In this document: positions 23,540-31,705 of the stretch, piece by piece | Numbering within the stretch: the stretch's first letter is position 1 | How the letters are laid out: the number at the start of each line of letters is the position of its first letter | Source of the DNA: Burkholderiaceae bacterium | GTDB taxonomy: Bacteria; Pseudomonadota; Gammaproteobacteria; Burkholderiales; Burkholderiaceae_E | Length of the DNA stretch: 35,770 nt | Direction of reading: 5' to 3' | NCBI GenBank assembly: GCA_023384005.1 | Contig: JAHDXY010000014.1 | Location: forward strand, 1 to 35,770 | Translations under genes and position numbers: made by a program | Notes under the pieces: generated by a model | The model's database searches: none | Told to the model about the DNA's origin: nothing | What the model saw: the letters and a program-made list of their open reading frames with translations, nothing else

Positions 23540-24219
23540 CAGCGCAGGCCCTTCTTCCAGTCGTCGAGCCGCGCCCAGACCGCCACAGCGATCCCGCCCA
23601 GCGCCAGGGCGATGAACAGCCAGCGGAGGGTGTCGAGATAGGGCACCAGCGGCAGGACCGCACCCTGCGCTTCGGCCAGAACCTCCTGCGCGACCTCGAC
23701 GCCGGCAGCGCCCACGGTCGCCACGCCCGCCGCACCCGTCCCGCGCAGCGTGCGGCTGTCGGCCAGCACCTCGCGCGCGGGCGGGGCCTCGGCGGCAAAC
23801 GGCACCGCGCGCACTGGGAAGCGCTCGCCCCATGTCCGAGCAGGCCCGAGATCGACATGGATGAACCCCGAGCGCGGATAGAACCCGAAGCCGAAGAATC
23901 CTACCTCGCGAGCCGCGGCCTCGAACGCCACCGGATCATGGTTCGACATGGCGATGTCGAAGGCCGTGCCATCCATGTGCTTTGAGCGCGGGGCGCCACC
24001 GACATTGCGGTTATGCTGGGGCGAGCGATAGGCCGAGCGAACGATCAGTGGCTTGCCCAGCCGGTCGCGCAGGGCCTGCAGTTTGTCCAGCGCCTCTGGG
24101 TGCAGCTTCAGCTGGCCGGTGCCACGGCAGGCGATTTCGGCGGGCGAGAAGTTTGGCCAGCGCCAGAGGCCGTCGGGTACGTCGCGGAAATGGCGGAATG
24201 TGCGGATGGGATCGGGCAT
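23539..24219 (-). CDS. Endolysin: M15-family peptidase with C-terminal membrane segment
   Basis: A 226-aa protein. The N-terminal region is a Peptidase_M15_3-type domain (about 15-135): NFSPAEIACRGTG, VRSAYRSPQHN, SKHMDGTAFDI with the first zinc His and Asp, and FIHVDLGP with the other zinc His. Such enzymes cut peptide cross-links of peptidoglycan and are common phage endolysins. The last 50 residues hold a hydrophobic segment (LFIALALGGIAVAVWARL) ending in WKKGLR, so the protein is probably membrane-anchored at its C-terminus. GGAG precedes the ATG at 24219. It sits just before the spanin genes, completing a lysis cassette, and after a hairpin terminator. Confidence 0.87.
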   Translation of the reverse strand: MPDPIRTFRHFRDVPDGLWRWPNFSPAEIACRGTGQLKLHPEALDKLQALRDRLGKPLIVRSAYRSPQHNRNVGGAPRSKHMDGTAFDIAMSNHDPVAFEAAAREVGFFGFGFYPRSGFIHVDLGPARTWGERFPVRAVPFAAEAPPAREVLADSRTLRGTGAAGVATVGAAGVEVAQEVLAEAQGAVLPLVPYLDTLRWLFIALALGGIAVAVWARLDDWKKGLR

Positions 24220-24230
24220 TGAGGGGCTCC

Positions 24231-24257
24231 AAATGAAAAGACCCGCCGAGGGGCGGG
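24231..24257 (-). terminator. Rho-independent terminator between tail and lysis genes
   Basis: On the minus strand, CCCGCC-CCTC-GGCGGG forms a 6-bp GC stem with a 4-nt loop, followed by TCTTTTCATTT. It lies downstream of the small membrane protein gene and 12 bp upstream of the endolysin start. It would partly separate tail and lysis expression. Confidence 0.65.
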
Positions 24258-24296
24258 ACGGGCGCAGGATGGTTGGTGTCTTGATGTCGTTTGCGC

Positions 24297-24587
24297 TCAG
24301 CCGCCGGGGCCGAAGACTTTGAGCTTCAGCGCGATCCCGGCGAGGAGTGCCAGGATGACGCCCGTTGTGATGATATGCACCGTGGTCTGCACAGCGGTGC
24401 GACGGATGAAGCGGATCGAGGCCAGCAGGCTGCGCAGATCGCGGACATCTATGGCGGCCTCGGTGCCATCGAGCCCAACATCGGCCAGCGCACGCTTTGC
24501 GCCTTCCTCGGCCGCCCGAGCGAGAAGTTCCTCGAACTCGGCATCCGGCATACGGACATGGCCCTGCCCAGAGCGACGCGGAGTCAT
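24297..24587 (-). CDS. Small membrane protein of DUF6127 type, holin candidate
   Basis: A 96-aa protein. The N-terminal helix MPDAEFEELLARAAEEGAKR and following ALADVGLDG match my recollection of DUF6127 phage proteins; a C-terminal membrane segment (VHIITTGVILALLAGIALKL, about 70-89) precedes a short tail. ATG at 24587 overlaps the fibre gene stop as ATGA. Its position directly before the endolysin and the single membrane helix fit a holin-like or anchoring role, but no holin activity is shown for this family to my knowledge, and the endolysin has its own membrane segment. Confidence 0.72.
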   Translation of the reverse strand: MTPRRSGQGHVRMPDAEFEELLARAAEEGAKRALADVGLDGTEAAIDVRDLRSLLASIRFIRRTAVQTTVHIITTGVILALLAGIALKLKVFGPGG

Positions 24588-25582
24588 GCGGACAGGATCC
24601 CGACCTCGTTGGGCAAGGTCAGATCGCTCCAGGGGCTCGTATCGACCGGGTTCACCGCCCAGCTGGAATAAACCGGAACGGGCGCAAGACTTGGCACCGT
24701 CACAGGGGCGGCGTCATGGTTCACGCCACTCATGCGCAGAAACCCTGCCGTGGCGTCGGGTCCATCCGTACCCGCTTGCGCGATCTGCTTGAGATGCACG
24801 CCCGCGATGGCCGAGACCGAGGCCGGGCCAGTCGGGCCAGTGAGCGAGAAGGACACGCGCTGTCCCGCTGCGGTGCTGGCAACCCGCGTGGCGACGTCGC
24901 CGTCGCGCAGCGCGTCGATGCTGCCCACCATCTCGTTGAAAGTGGCAATGGCGTTGGGGCTGCGGCGCACGAAGCGCCGCCCGATGGTCGAGACGCCGTC
25001 GAGGGCTGCAATATGGGCGTAGTACCAGGTCCGGTTCGCCGAAATCCCGTGCAGGGCCGTGTTGGCAAAGACCACGTGGCGCGGCTTGCCCTTTCCGTTC
25101 GTGTTCGCGGCGGTGGCCGTCGATTGCAGCACGCCCTCGACATAGAATTCGATGGTGATCTCGGCGCCGACGGCAACCCGCACATCGATCCATTGCGGCT
25201 GACCATTAGCGGCGGTGTAGGAGGAGCTGCCCTGCACGCTGGTGTCGCCAGCAGCGATGGCGTGATATCGATTGGTCGTCGTGATCGGCTTGATCTGGGC
25301 CAGCAGCACGTTGGTCGCGCTGTAGAATTCCAGAAAGCTCGCTTCGGACCGGTTGATGCTGTTGGCGTCGGCGTTGGGCGGCACATAGCGGAACCCCAGC
25401 CAGAGATCGCCCACGGGTTCCGGTACCGAGAAGGAGAATGGTGCCGAATAGCTGTTGAAGCCGACGTGCCGGATCGCGTTCACGTCGAGCGTCGGGTCGA
25501 ACCCTCCGGCGGTTGTGTTCAGGAGGCCAGATATGCCGGCGATGTCGGTAGGCTGGTGGCCCAGATGCAGAATGTAACTCAT
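24584..25582 (-). CDS. Phage tail fibre-like / receptor-binding protein
   Basis: A 332-aa protein, beta-rich, with Ser/Thr and Gly runs but no domain I can name. The middle (about 80-190) resembles a lectin/concanavalin-like fold as found in phage appendages (ATNVLLAQIKPITTTNRYHA, EITIEFYVEGVLQ). The C-terminal 60 residues (DATAGFLRMSGVNHDAAP) are typical of tail proteins from Rhodobacterales prophages. The ORF track extends to 25705; I chose ATG at 25582, which overlaps the SPRY gene stop as ATGA. It lies distal to the tail tip gene and near the lysis genes, where host-recognition genes usually are. Confidence 0.65.
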   Translation of the reverse strand: MSYILHLGHQPTDIAGISGLLNTTAGGFDPTLDVNAIRHVGFNSYSAPFSFSVPEPVGDLWLGFRYVPPNADANSINRSEASFLEFYSATNVLLAQIKPITTTNRYHAIAAGDTSVQGSSSYTAANGQPQWIDVRVAVGAEITIEFYVEGVLQSTATAANTNGKGKPRHVVFANTALHGISANRTWYYAHIAALDGVSTIGRRFVRRSPNAIATFNEMVGSIDALRDGDVATRVASTAAGQRVSFSLTGPTGPASVSAIAGVHLKQIAQAGTDGPDATAGFLRMSGVNHDAAPVTVPSLAPVPVYSSWAVNPVDTSPWSDLTLPNEVGILSA

Positions 25583-26448
25583 GGCAGTTCCACTTCGATG
25601 TAAAGAGATGCATGGGCAGCGGAGAACGCTGTGCCCCCGCCGTGATCGAGGAACAGCGAGACATTGCCCGAGGTGAGGCGCGTGCCACCGCCGAGATCGA
25701 GCCAAGCTTCGAATTCGGCGAGGCTGAGGTCGCGATCCCAGCCAATCTCGATGAAGGCCTGCACCTGATAAATGCGCAGGTCAGGATCCTCGAAGCCCAG
25801 CGCCTGCGCTCCGGGCGGGACCGGGTAGCTGAATTGCGAGGGCAGCGAGCGCAGCGTACCGCCATCGCCCGGATCGCGCCCCTGGATATGAGGATAAAAG
25901 GCGGCGCTGGGCGCTGCGGTCCATGTCGGCGCGCCACTGACCGGGTCATCCCGCCAGACCCCATTCACCCCGATCCAGAGGCTGGCCGTGCCGGGGTCGA
26001 GGACGAACATCAGCACGTCAGTCGCCCCGAAAGTCGGCAGGCCGCTCAAGCGCTGACTGGCGCTGCCGGTGTTCGACGACCAGAGCGTGCCGTTGCCGCG
26101 ATATCCGATCGAGCCCAGCGTGATAGGATTGTTTCCGACATTGAATTCCTCGCGCTGGGCGTCCGAAACCATTCCCATGTAGCCGTCGAAACTGCTGGTC
26201 CCGCCGGGCGCACAGAGCACTTCCCAATAGCGCCGTCCGTCCGTGGGCAGGATTGCCTTCGCTGTGGGCACCCAGCGGCGGTAATCGCTGCCGCCAGAGG
26301 TGTTCACCGCGGTCTGGTTGCCATCGGACAGCGTATAGCCCGCTGGGCGACGGGTTGTGTCGAGCTGCCATGCCGAGCCGATATCGACCGGCGGAGCGAC
26401 ATCGCCGCCCTGCGCGAGGATTGCACCGCGCATCATCAGCAGGCTCAT
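25579..26448 (-). CDS. SPRY-like domain phage tail protein
   Basis: A 289-aa protein. Residues about 15-175 look like a SPRY (B30.2-like) fold: a beta strand with YRRWVPTAKAILPTDGRRYW, the WEVLC step, MGMVSDAQREEF, GYRGNGTLWSSN and LMFVLDPGTASLWIGVNGVW. In phages SPRY domains are found in appendages and help bind ligands. The C-terminal part (about 200-289) has two short repeats of ASLYIEV/VSLFLDHGGGTAFS type and probably attaches or oligomerises. ATG at 26448 overlaps the stop of the DUF2793 gene (ATGA); the ORF track's longer start at 26793 runs through that gene and is not used. Confidence 0.65.
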   Translation of the reverse strand: MSLLMMRGAILAQGGDVAPPVDIGSAWQLDTTRRPAGYTLSDGNQTAVNTSGGSDYRRWVPTAKAILPTDGRRYWEVLCAPGGTSSFDGYMGMVSDAQREEFNVGNNPITLGSIGYRGNGTLWSSNTGSASQRLSGLPTFGATDVLMFVLDPGTASLWIGVNGVWRDDPVSGAPTWTAAPSAAFYPHIQGRDPGDGGTLRSLPSQFSYPVPPGAQALGFEDPDLRIYQVQAFIEIGWDRDLSLAEFEAWLDLGGGTRLTSGNVSLFLDHGGGTAFSAAHASLYIEVELP

Positions 26449-27119
26449 GCGACAGGCCCCGCCAGTGCGCCCTGAATGACCCAGGCATCCGCCCCGCGCT
26501 TCACGAGGGCGACGCCCGACCATTGGCCATCGAGCGCGATCGAGCCGCCGCTCACGCCATTGAGTGAGACCCCAGTTGCAGCGGCCACTGTCGCTATCCC
26601 GGCCCCGATCTGGGTGATATTGATCAGTCCGCCGATCTCGAAGGGCACAGAAGCCCCAGACGGAATCGTGATAGTGACGGCCGACGATCCTGTCGTCTCG
26701 ATAATGCAGCCGGTGTCGATGACTTCCAGCGTGTGCGCCGTTGCCGTGAGCGTGCGGATCGGCACGATACCGGGGCGGGGCACCTCGACCCACGCCGCGC
26801 CTTCAAAGCGCACATGCCGGGCCTCGTCGGCAATCCAGACCTGCCAGCCCGGCTGCGGGGTTAGGAGTACCCATGTCTCGCTTCCCGACTCCCCGTCCCA
26901 GAGCGCCAAAGCGCCAGCATTGGCGGGCGTACCTTCGGGCACGATGTAGATATCGCCTGCGTTCCCGCTTCCGGGCAGAGCCGAGCTGCGCGACAGCGCG
27001 CGCGCCTGCACCAGCACCGAGAGGGTGCGCAAATCCTCGCTGACGCTGCTGCCCCAGTTGCGTTGTCCGGGCTCGTAGAAGGCGCGCAGCCCTAGCCCCG
27101 GCATGATCCGTTCCGCCAT
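26445..27119 (-). CDS. DUF2793-domain phage tail protein
   Basis: A 224-aa protein. The N-terminal half is DUF2793: a short helix with VSEDLRTLSVLVQARALSRS, then GSGNAGDIYIVPEGTPANAG and TPQPGWQVWIADEARHVRFE. The C-terminal half (about 125-224) is a beta-rich domain (DTGCIIETTGSSAVTITIPS) like those of phage structural proteins. DUF2793 proteins are found in tail clusters of alphaproteobacterial prophages, just after the tip protein. AGAGGA lies just upstream of ATG 27119. The 48-bp gap before it is one of the larger gaps in the late operon. Confidence 0.77.
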   Translation of the reverse strand: MAERIMPGLGLRAFYEPGQRNWGSSVSEDLRTLSVLVQARALSRSSALPGSGNAGDIYIVPEGTPANAGALALWDGESGSETWVLLTPQPGWQVWIADEARHVRFEGAAWVEVPRPGIVPIRTLTATAHTLEVIDTGCIIETTGSSAVTITIPSGASVPFEIGGLINITQIGAGIATVAAATGVSLNGVSGGSIALDGQWSGVALVKRGADAWVIQGALAGPVA

Positions 27120-27167
27120 GCTCGTCCTCTTTGCTTGCAGTCTTGTTGGTGGCTTCGATTGCCGGGA

Positions 27168-30100
27168 TCAGCTCCCCCAGAGGAAGCCCCAGCCGCGATC
27201 CCAACCCGCGGCGAAGGGGGCGGTCAGGCGGAAGGTGCGTGCATCCCTGTCGGTCAGCCAGGTGCCATTGACCAGCCGCCGCGCCCGGACGGCGATGTCG
27301 ATTTCGGCCGTGCGCTCGGGTGCGCCACTCTCCGGCACGTCCTCGGGCAACAGCGTCCAGCTCGTGCCGCTGCCAGCGTCGACGGTGATGCCGGGGGGCA
27401 TCAACGCCAAGCCAGTGTCGGGGTCGATCCAGCGCACTTCGAGCGCATAGCCAACCCCCGGCTCCGGCCCGATGGAGCCGCCCGTGTGATCGACGATCAC
27501 GGGGCTGGTCTGGGTGAGCCGGTCGCGGTGCGTCCAGGTCAGTTCAACGTCGCCTGCCACCAGCGCATCGACGTCCGGCGCGTAGCTGCCATTCGCCTGA
27601 ACCCGACCGGGTGGCAGGGGGCGGATGGCGCGGCGGTCGAGCGTCACGCTGTCCTCGGGCGCCAGCGCAAAGGCCAGCGTGCCGCGCCCGGTCTCAGGCA
27701 GCAGCCGGATCGCCAGCGTTTCTCCCGCTGCCCATGCTTCTTCGGTGATCCGCGCCGCCTCGTCGAAGAAAATCACCGGCGTGCCAGCCGCATACGCGCG
27801 TGGCACGGTGTCGAGGCAACCCCGGCCCACGGTGATGGCGTTGGACGTGATCCCGTCGACGCGCACCAGTTCACCGCCGAGGCTGGCCAGCGTGCCGATC
27901 CCGACCTCGCCGATATCGCGCCAGCCGGTGACGGGGAGCACGCGATCCTCGGGGTGGTCCGAGACGTCCTCTGCCAGCAGCACTGTCGGCGCGAACGCGA
28001 CCACGCCTTCCTGTGCCGGACCAGTGCCGGGATCGATCCAGAGTTCCGCCGCCAGCGCATCGGCGCTGGGGCGCTCGCCGGTGGCGACCAATGCCCCTGC
28101 GTCCGGATCCTCAGTGAGGATGCGGTCGGCCTCGCTGTGCCCGAGTTCGCGGACCAGCAGCCAGTATGGCGCTTCCGCGACCATGCGGCGGGACAGTGCG
28201 CGCGGCGGAGCCGCGACCCCGGACCCGGTCGGCATCCGCCCGCCTGCGATGGCAGTGGCGCCGAGGGCGAAGACATCCTCGGCAAGCTTCAGCCTGATGC
28301 CATTGTCGCGCCCGTCGCCCTGACCGATCTCGGAGATGCGCATCACGACATCGTCGAGCCCGAGGCGGGGCGAGCGCAGCCGGATCACGTCGCCGGGCCC
28401 GAGATCCGCGCCTTCGCGGTTCACCACGATCTCGCCCGTGAGCAGCGGCACGGAAAGCGCCCGCAGGTCACGCTCGGCCACGCGGATCGCCAACCCTTGG
28501 TAGCGAATGCCCGGATAGTCGAGCGTGGTCGCGATCACCTCGCCCATGGACTGCACCCGGGCAGTGTCGGTGACAGAGACCGCCCCCGTGTCGTCGGTCC
28601 AGGCATCGGTGAAGCGCACGGTCACGCTGTTGACGAGGTCCGACGGCGCGCGCCGCCCCAGCCGGCCCCAGTCAACGACATTCGTCTCGTCGAAGAGTGG
28701 CAGTGTTGCAGCCGTGCAGTCGGCCCGGATGAGCCTGATCTCCCAAAGACCAGTGCGCCGGTCGATGAAGATCGTCGCGTCGATATGGTCGAGAACGCTA
28801 CCGATGAACTCCTCGATGGAACTGTCCTGCTGCCAGATCAGCGACAGGCCGAAGCCCTCGGTGTAGAGAGTGTCCGCAGCGGCCGTGAAGCTGGCCCCGA
28901 TCTCGACCGTCGAATAGCCCAATCCCCAGTCGCGGTTCGTCAGGCACTCCCGGATGATATGGGCCGGGTTCATGTCCGGGCCGTTCCCGAAGGCGCCACG
29001 CAGGGAAGCGACCAGCGCCTGCGGGTTGCCAGCCGGGATCACCGGCACGCCGTCCACCGGCGTGTTGTCGATGCGCGCGGTAGAGGTCGTGTTCGCGAGC
29101 GCGATGTTGAAGCCGAAGATGTCGGCGGGCGGCAGCGTGCGGATGATCGTAAGTGCAGCATCGACCGAGGACACCGGCGATGGCTCGCCATCGGTCACGA
29201 AGATGACGATCCGCCGCTTCGACCCGCCGCCCGCGAAGAAGGCCCCCGCCTGCGAAAACGCTGCGTCGAAGCTGGTGCCGCCCGAGGTACTGTTCGAGAG
29301 CGCCAGCATCCAGGCTTCGAGCGCGGCATAGTCGTCCGGGCCCATCTCGCGGCGCTCGATCGCGCCCGCGACGCCCGCGTTCCAGAGCACGATGCGGATA
29401 TCGTTCGGGCGATCGGGATCGGCGCTGGCGCCGATCTCGCGGATCAGGGCCGCGACACCGGCCTTCTGCGCGGCCATGCGCGTGCCGGACATCGAGCCCG
29501 AGACATCGAGCGCGATATAGATCGCGGCGTCCGAGATATTGGCCTCGGGCACGATGGCGGCCTTCTCGGGATACCATTGCGCCGCGCCTGCCTCGCCGGT
29601 CAGCACGCGGGTCACACGGACCGCCCAAGGCTTCAGATACGGATTGATGCCGAGATAGACCTGCCGCAGCACGAGGCTGCAGAGCCCGCGATAGCCGGGC
29701 ACGTCGCCATTCATGCGCGCAGCGAGGTAGTCGTTCTGCCCCTGGCCCGGCCCGCCCATCAGCACATCGACATCGCCGCGAACACCGCCCTCGCGGCTCT
29801 CGCCGCCGAAGAGGTCGGGCTTGTCGATCCGGATGCGTCCGCCGCTTGCACCTGCGTTGCTGGCGGCGCTGGTCGCCTCGAACACCTCGACGGATTGTGC
29901 CGGGAAGCTCAGTGCCTCGGGCAGGACGGACCAGGAAGTCAGATTGGTGGCGGCGTTGAATGTCACGCCGCGCAGCGTGATCGTCTGGCTCGTGCCATTC
30001 GCCAATTGCAGCCGGTAGTCCCGGCCGATGCGCACCCCGGCGCGCGTCCCCGGAAAGGTGATCGTGGCGCCCGTGTCGCCTGCCAGCGCGGCAGTTGCCG

Positions 30101-30296
30101 CCATGTCTGCGACTGTGCCGATCCGCGTCTCCACGGCCGCGCCGCCACCCGAAACGCCGCCGCCGGTCGTGACAGACCATGCGGTGCGGCGGTCGACGAG
30201 GATCTCGCGGATGGCATCCACGGGTCCGTGGCAGAGCGCCAGATGCATCCCCAGCGAATAGCGGAATCCGACGGTCTGCTTCTTGCTACCGCCCAT
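27168..30296 (-). CDS. Phage tail tip protein with an inserted von Willebrand A domain
   Basis: A 1042-aa protein. The N-terminal segment (1-250) is of tail tip/host-specificity type: KKQTVGFRYSLGMHLALCHG and YLGINPYLKPWAVRVTRVL. Residues about 255-440 are a VWA domain with an intact metal site: DVSGSMS (264-270), Thr341 in GGTSFDAAF and Asp369 in FVTDGEP. The remainder (about 440-1042) resembles the gpJ-like tail-tip region with immunoglobulin-like parts (VELTWTHRDRLTQTSPVIVD). Tail tip proteins form the end of the tail and help contact the receptor or start DNA injection; VWA domains bind a divalent metal and a protein ligand. It overlaps the preceding 78-aa gene by 11 nt. A VWA domain within a tail tip is uncommon in well-studied phages, although I believe related forms exist in Rhodobacterales prophages. 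Confidence 0.83.
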   Translation of the reverse strand: MGGSKKQTVGFRYSLGMHLALCHGPVDAIREILVDRRTAWSVTTGGGVSGGGAAVETRIGTVADMAATAALAGDTGATITFPGTRAGVRIGRDYRLQLANGTSQTITLRGVTFNAATNLTSWSVLPEALSFPAQSVEVFEATSAASNAGASGGRIRIDKPDLFGGESREGGVRGDVDVLMGGPGQGQNDYLAARMNGDVPGYRGLCSLVLRQVYLGINPYLKPWAVRVTRVLTGEAGAAQWYPEKAAIVPEANISDAAIYIALDVSGSMSGTRMAAQKAGVAALIREIGASADPDRPNDIRIVLWNAGVAGAIERREMGPDDYAALEAWMLALSNSTSGGTSFDAAFSQAGAFFAGGGSKRRIVIFVTDGEPSPVSSVDAALTIIRTLPPADIFGFNIALANTTSTARIDNTPVDGVPVIPAGNPQALVASLRGAFGNGPDMNPAHIIRECLTNRDWGLGYSTVEIGASFTAAADTLYTEGFGLSLIWQQDSSIEEFIGSVLDHIDATIFIDRRTGLWEIRLIRADCTAATLPLFDETNVVDWGRLGRRAPSDLVNSVTVRFTDAWTDDTGAVSVTDTARVQSMGEVIATTLDYPGIRYQGLAIRVAERDLRALSVPLLTGEIVVNREGADLGPGDVIRLRSPRLGLDDVVMRISEIGQGDGRDNGIRLKLAEDVFALGATAIAGGRMPTGSGVAAPPRALSRRMVAEAPYWLLVRELGHSEADRILTEDPDAGALVATGERPSADALAAELWIDPGTGPAQEGVVAFAPTVLLAEDVSDHPEDRVLPVTGWRDIGEVGIGTLASLGGELVRVDGITSNAITVGRGCLDTVPRAYAAGTPVIFFDEAARITEEAWAAGETLAIRLLPETGRGTLAFALAPEDSVTLDRRAIRPLPPGRVQANGSYAPDVDALVAGDVELTWTHRDRLTQTSPVIVDHTGGSIGPEPGVGYALEVRWIDPDTGLALMPPGITVDAGSGTSWTLLPEDVPESGAPERTAEIDIAVRARRLVNGTWLTDRDARTFRLTAPFAAGWDRGWGFLWGS

Positions 30297-30522
30297 GCAT
30301 GCGCTCCCGCGTCTCCGCGATCCGGATCACGGGTTCCACCAGCGCATCCCCGGTCGCGCGCAGCCGATCGGCCTCGACGCCGCGCGCAAGGAAGTCCTGC
30401 CAGTCGAGCCCATGGCGGCGGAACCAGGGCCGCACGCCGGCAAGGCAGTAGCGCGCCGCGCGCAGGTCCTGGATGGTGACGCGCAGGGGTGGCGCGGCGG
30501 GTTTGCAATCCGGTTCCGTCAC
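30286..30522 (-). CDS. Small phage tail protein (78 aa)
   Basis: A 78-aa protein missing as a separate line in the ORF track, found inside the longer ORF 30286..31017. It starts with GTG at 30522, overlapping the stop of the 82-aa gene (GTGA). The centre has VTIQDLRAARYCLAGVRPWF and HGLDWQDFLARGVEADRLRA, helical and typical of small proteins found just before tail tip genes in Rhodobacterales prophages. Its 3' end overlaps the start of the tip gene by 11 nt. No function is known to me; an assembly role is a guess. Confidence 0.68.
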   Translation of the reverse strand: MTEPDCKPAAPPLRVTIQDLRAARYCLAGVRPWFRRHGLDWQDFLARGVEADRLRATGDALVEPVIRIAETRERMHGR

Positions 30523-30767
30523 TTCTTGCCGCCTTTCTTCCTGATCGGGTCCACCTTCAGATCGCCGGCCCAGACCACGTTGGGGCCGGTGATCAGCACG
30601 GTGCCGAAGACGACCGGGATCGGGCGTCCCTCTTCCGCCGTCGGCAGCGAGAAGTCGTCGAGCCCTGCGGCCTGGGGCTTCTCGACCCTGGGGCGCGGGC
30701 TCAGCGCATAGGAAATCGCCGAAAGCACCAGCCCGAGGACGAGCCGGGCGATGAAGGGCCAGACCAT
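30519..30767 (-). CDS. Small phage tail-associated protein with N-terminal membrane segment (82 aa)
   Basis: An 82-aa protein. It begins with a hydrophobic helix (VWPFIARLVLGLVLSAISYA), then PRPRVEKPQAAGLDDFSLPT and GRPIPVVFGTVLITGPNVVW, a motif also seen at the start of some tail tip assembly proteins. The C-terminus is basic (RKKGGKK). The ORF track merges it into 30519..31373, but ATG at 30767 lies after the stop of the 288-aa gene and gives the natural protein. It is followed by the 78-aa gene with overlap. Confidence 0.72.
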   Translation of the reverse strand: MVWPFIARLVLGLVLSAISYALSPRPRVEKPQAAGLDDFSLPTAEEGRPIPVVFGTVLITGPNVVWAGDLKVDPIRKKGGKK

Positions 30768-30838
30768 GGGGTGTCTTTCGAGGATTGCGGTTGTGATCGG
30801 GGATCGCCGGATGGCGTCTTGCGTGCTGCGCGCTTCGC

Positions 30839-31705
30839 TCAGACGATGGAGGAGCCGCCGAAGGGGTTGCGACCGGGGATCTCCGGAAAGCCCCCGAAGT
30901 TGAGAAGGTTGCCGAACTTGGCCGCGCAGGTGGCTGCGCGAAGATCGCAACCCGGGGCGATGTCGAGCAGGACAGGCAGTGGCTCGCCCGTGTCCGGGTC
31001 GATCTCGGGCGTGGCAAAAGCTGTCGCCAGTTCCGGCATCGGGCGCGAGAGGGTCAGCACTGCTCCGGCATGGCCAGTGATGAAGCCCAGTTGCACCCCA
31101 AACCGCAGCACCCCGCCGCGAAACCAGCCATCGGGCTCGGCCGCCGCTTCTGGGATCGTCACGGATAGACCGGTACCGGATATGGCCGTCACCGTGCCAG
31201 TCAGCCAATAAAGCGCGATGTCGAGGCCGCAGCCGCGCCCGTAAAGCGCATGGCGGCAAAGCCGCTGGTACTTCGCCCGCACGCCCGCGCGGCGCAGCGT
31301 GCTGAAGATCGACTCGGCCTGCAGAAGGATCTGCACCCCCTCGACCTCGGCCCCCACCACGCGGCCCTTCCAATGCGCCACCGTCTCGCCCAGCACCTGC
31401 TCATGGCCGCGGAAGATCGTCAGCGTCACTGGCGCGTTGCCCAGGGGCGCGAGGAACCGCCGCGCGAAGGGATGCGAGAGCGGCCAAGTCAGCTCCAGCC
31501 GCCCGCGCTCGATCTCGCTCGTCTGCACCACATCGCCATGGGCGACGGCGGCGGGCTCCCAGGTGATCTCGGTCCCGCCGCTGCCCGCGCTGGTCCAGGC
31601 CGCAGCCCGGCTGGTGAAGCGCCAGACCTGTTCGCCTTCCACGAACTGGTAGAGGAAATAGGGGCGGCCCTCGGCGACCGAGGCCTCGATGGTGGCGTAG
31701 GTCAT
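30839..31705 (-). CDS. DUF2163/BR0599-type phage tail hub protein
   Basis: A 288-aa protein. The N-terminal part has the beta-rich DUF2163 pattern (YFLYQFVEGEQVWRFTSRAA, then ETVAHWKGRVVGAEVEGVQI). The C-terminal part is of the Phage_BR0599 type with conserved Cys and Gly: YQRLCRHALYGRGCGLDIA and FGNLLNFGGFPEIPGRNPFG. In gene transfer agents and siphoviruses this family is part of the distal tail/baseplate hub. ATG at 31705 overlaps the stop of the 390-aa gene (ATGA). The 71-bp gap after it holds no clear signal. Confidence 0.85.
   Translation of the reverse strand: MTYATIEASVAEGRPYFLYQFVEGEQVWRFTSRAAAWTSAGSGGTEITWEPAAVAHGDVVQTSEIERGRLELTWPLSHPFARRFLAPLGNAPVTLTIFRGHEQVLGETVAHWKGRVVGAEVEGVQILLQAESIFSTLRRAGVRAKYQRLCRHALYGRGCGLDIALYWLTGTVTAISGTGLSVTIPEAAAEPDGWFRGGVLRFGVQLGFITGHAGAVLTLSRPMPELATAFATPEIDPDTGEPLPVLLDIAPGCDLRAATCAAKFGNLLNFGGFPEIPGRNPFGGSSIV

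Noticed and set aside
27135-30479. 1114-aa plus-strand ORF opposite the tail tip gene
   Set aside because: Shadow of the tip gene; Arg/Asp/His-rich without motifs, while the minus strand has an intact VWA metal site and overlapping gene junctions.
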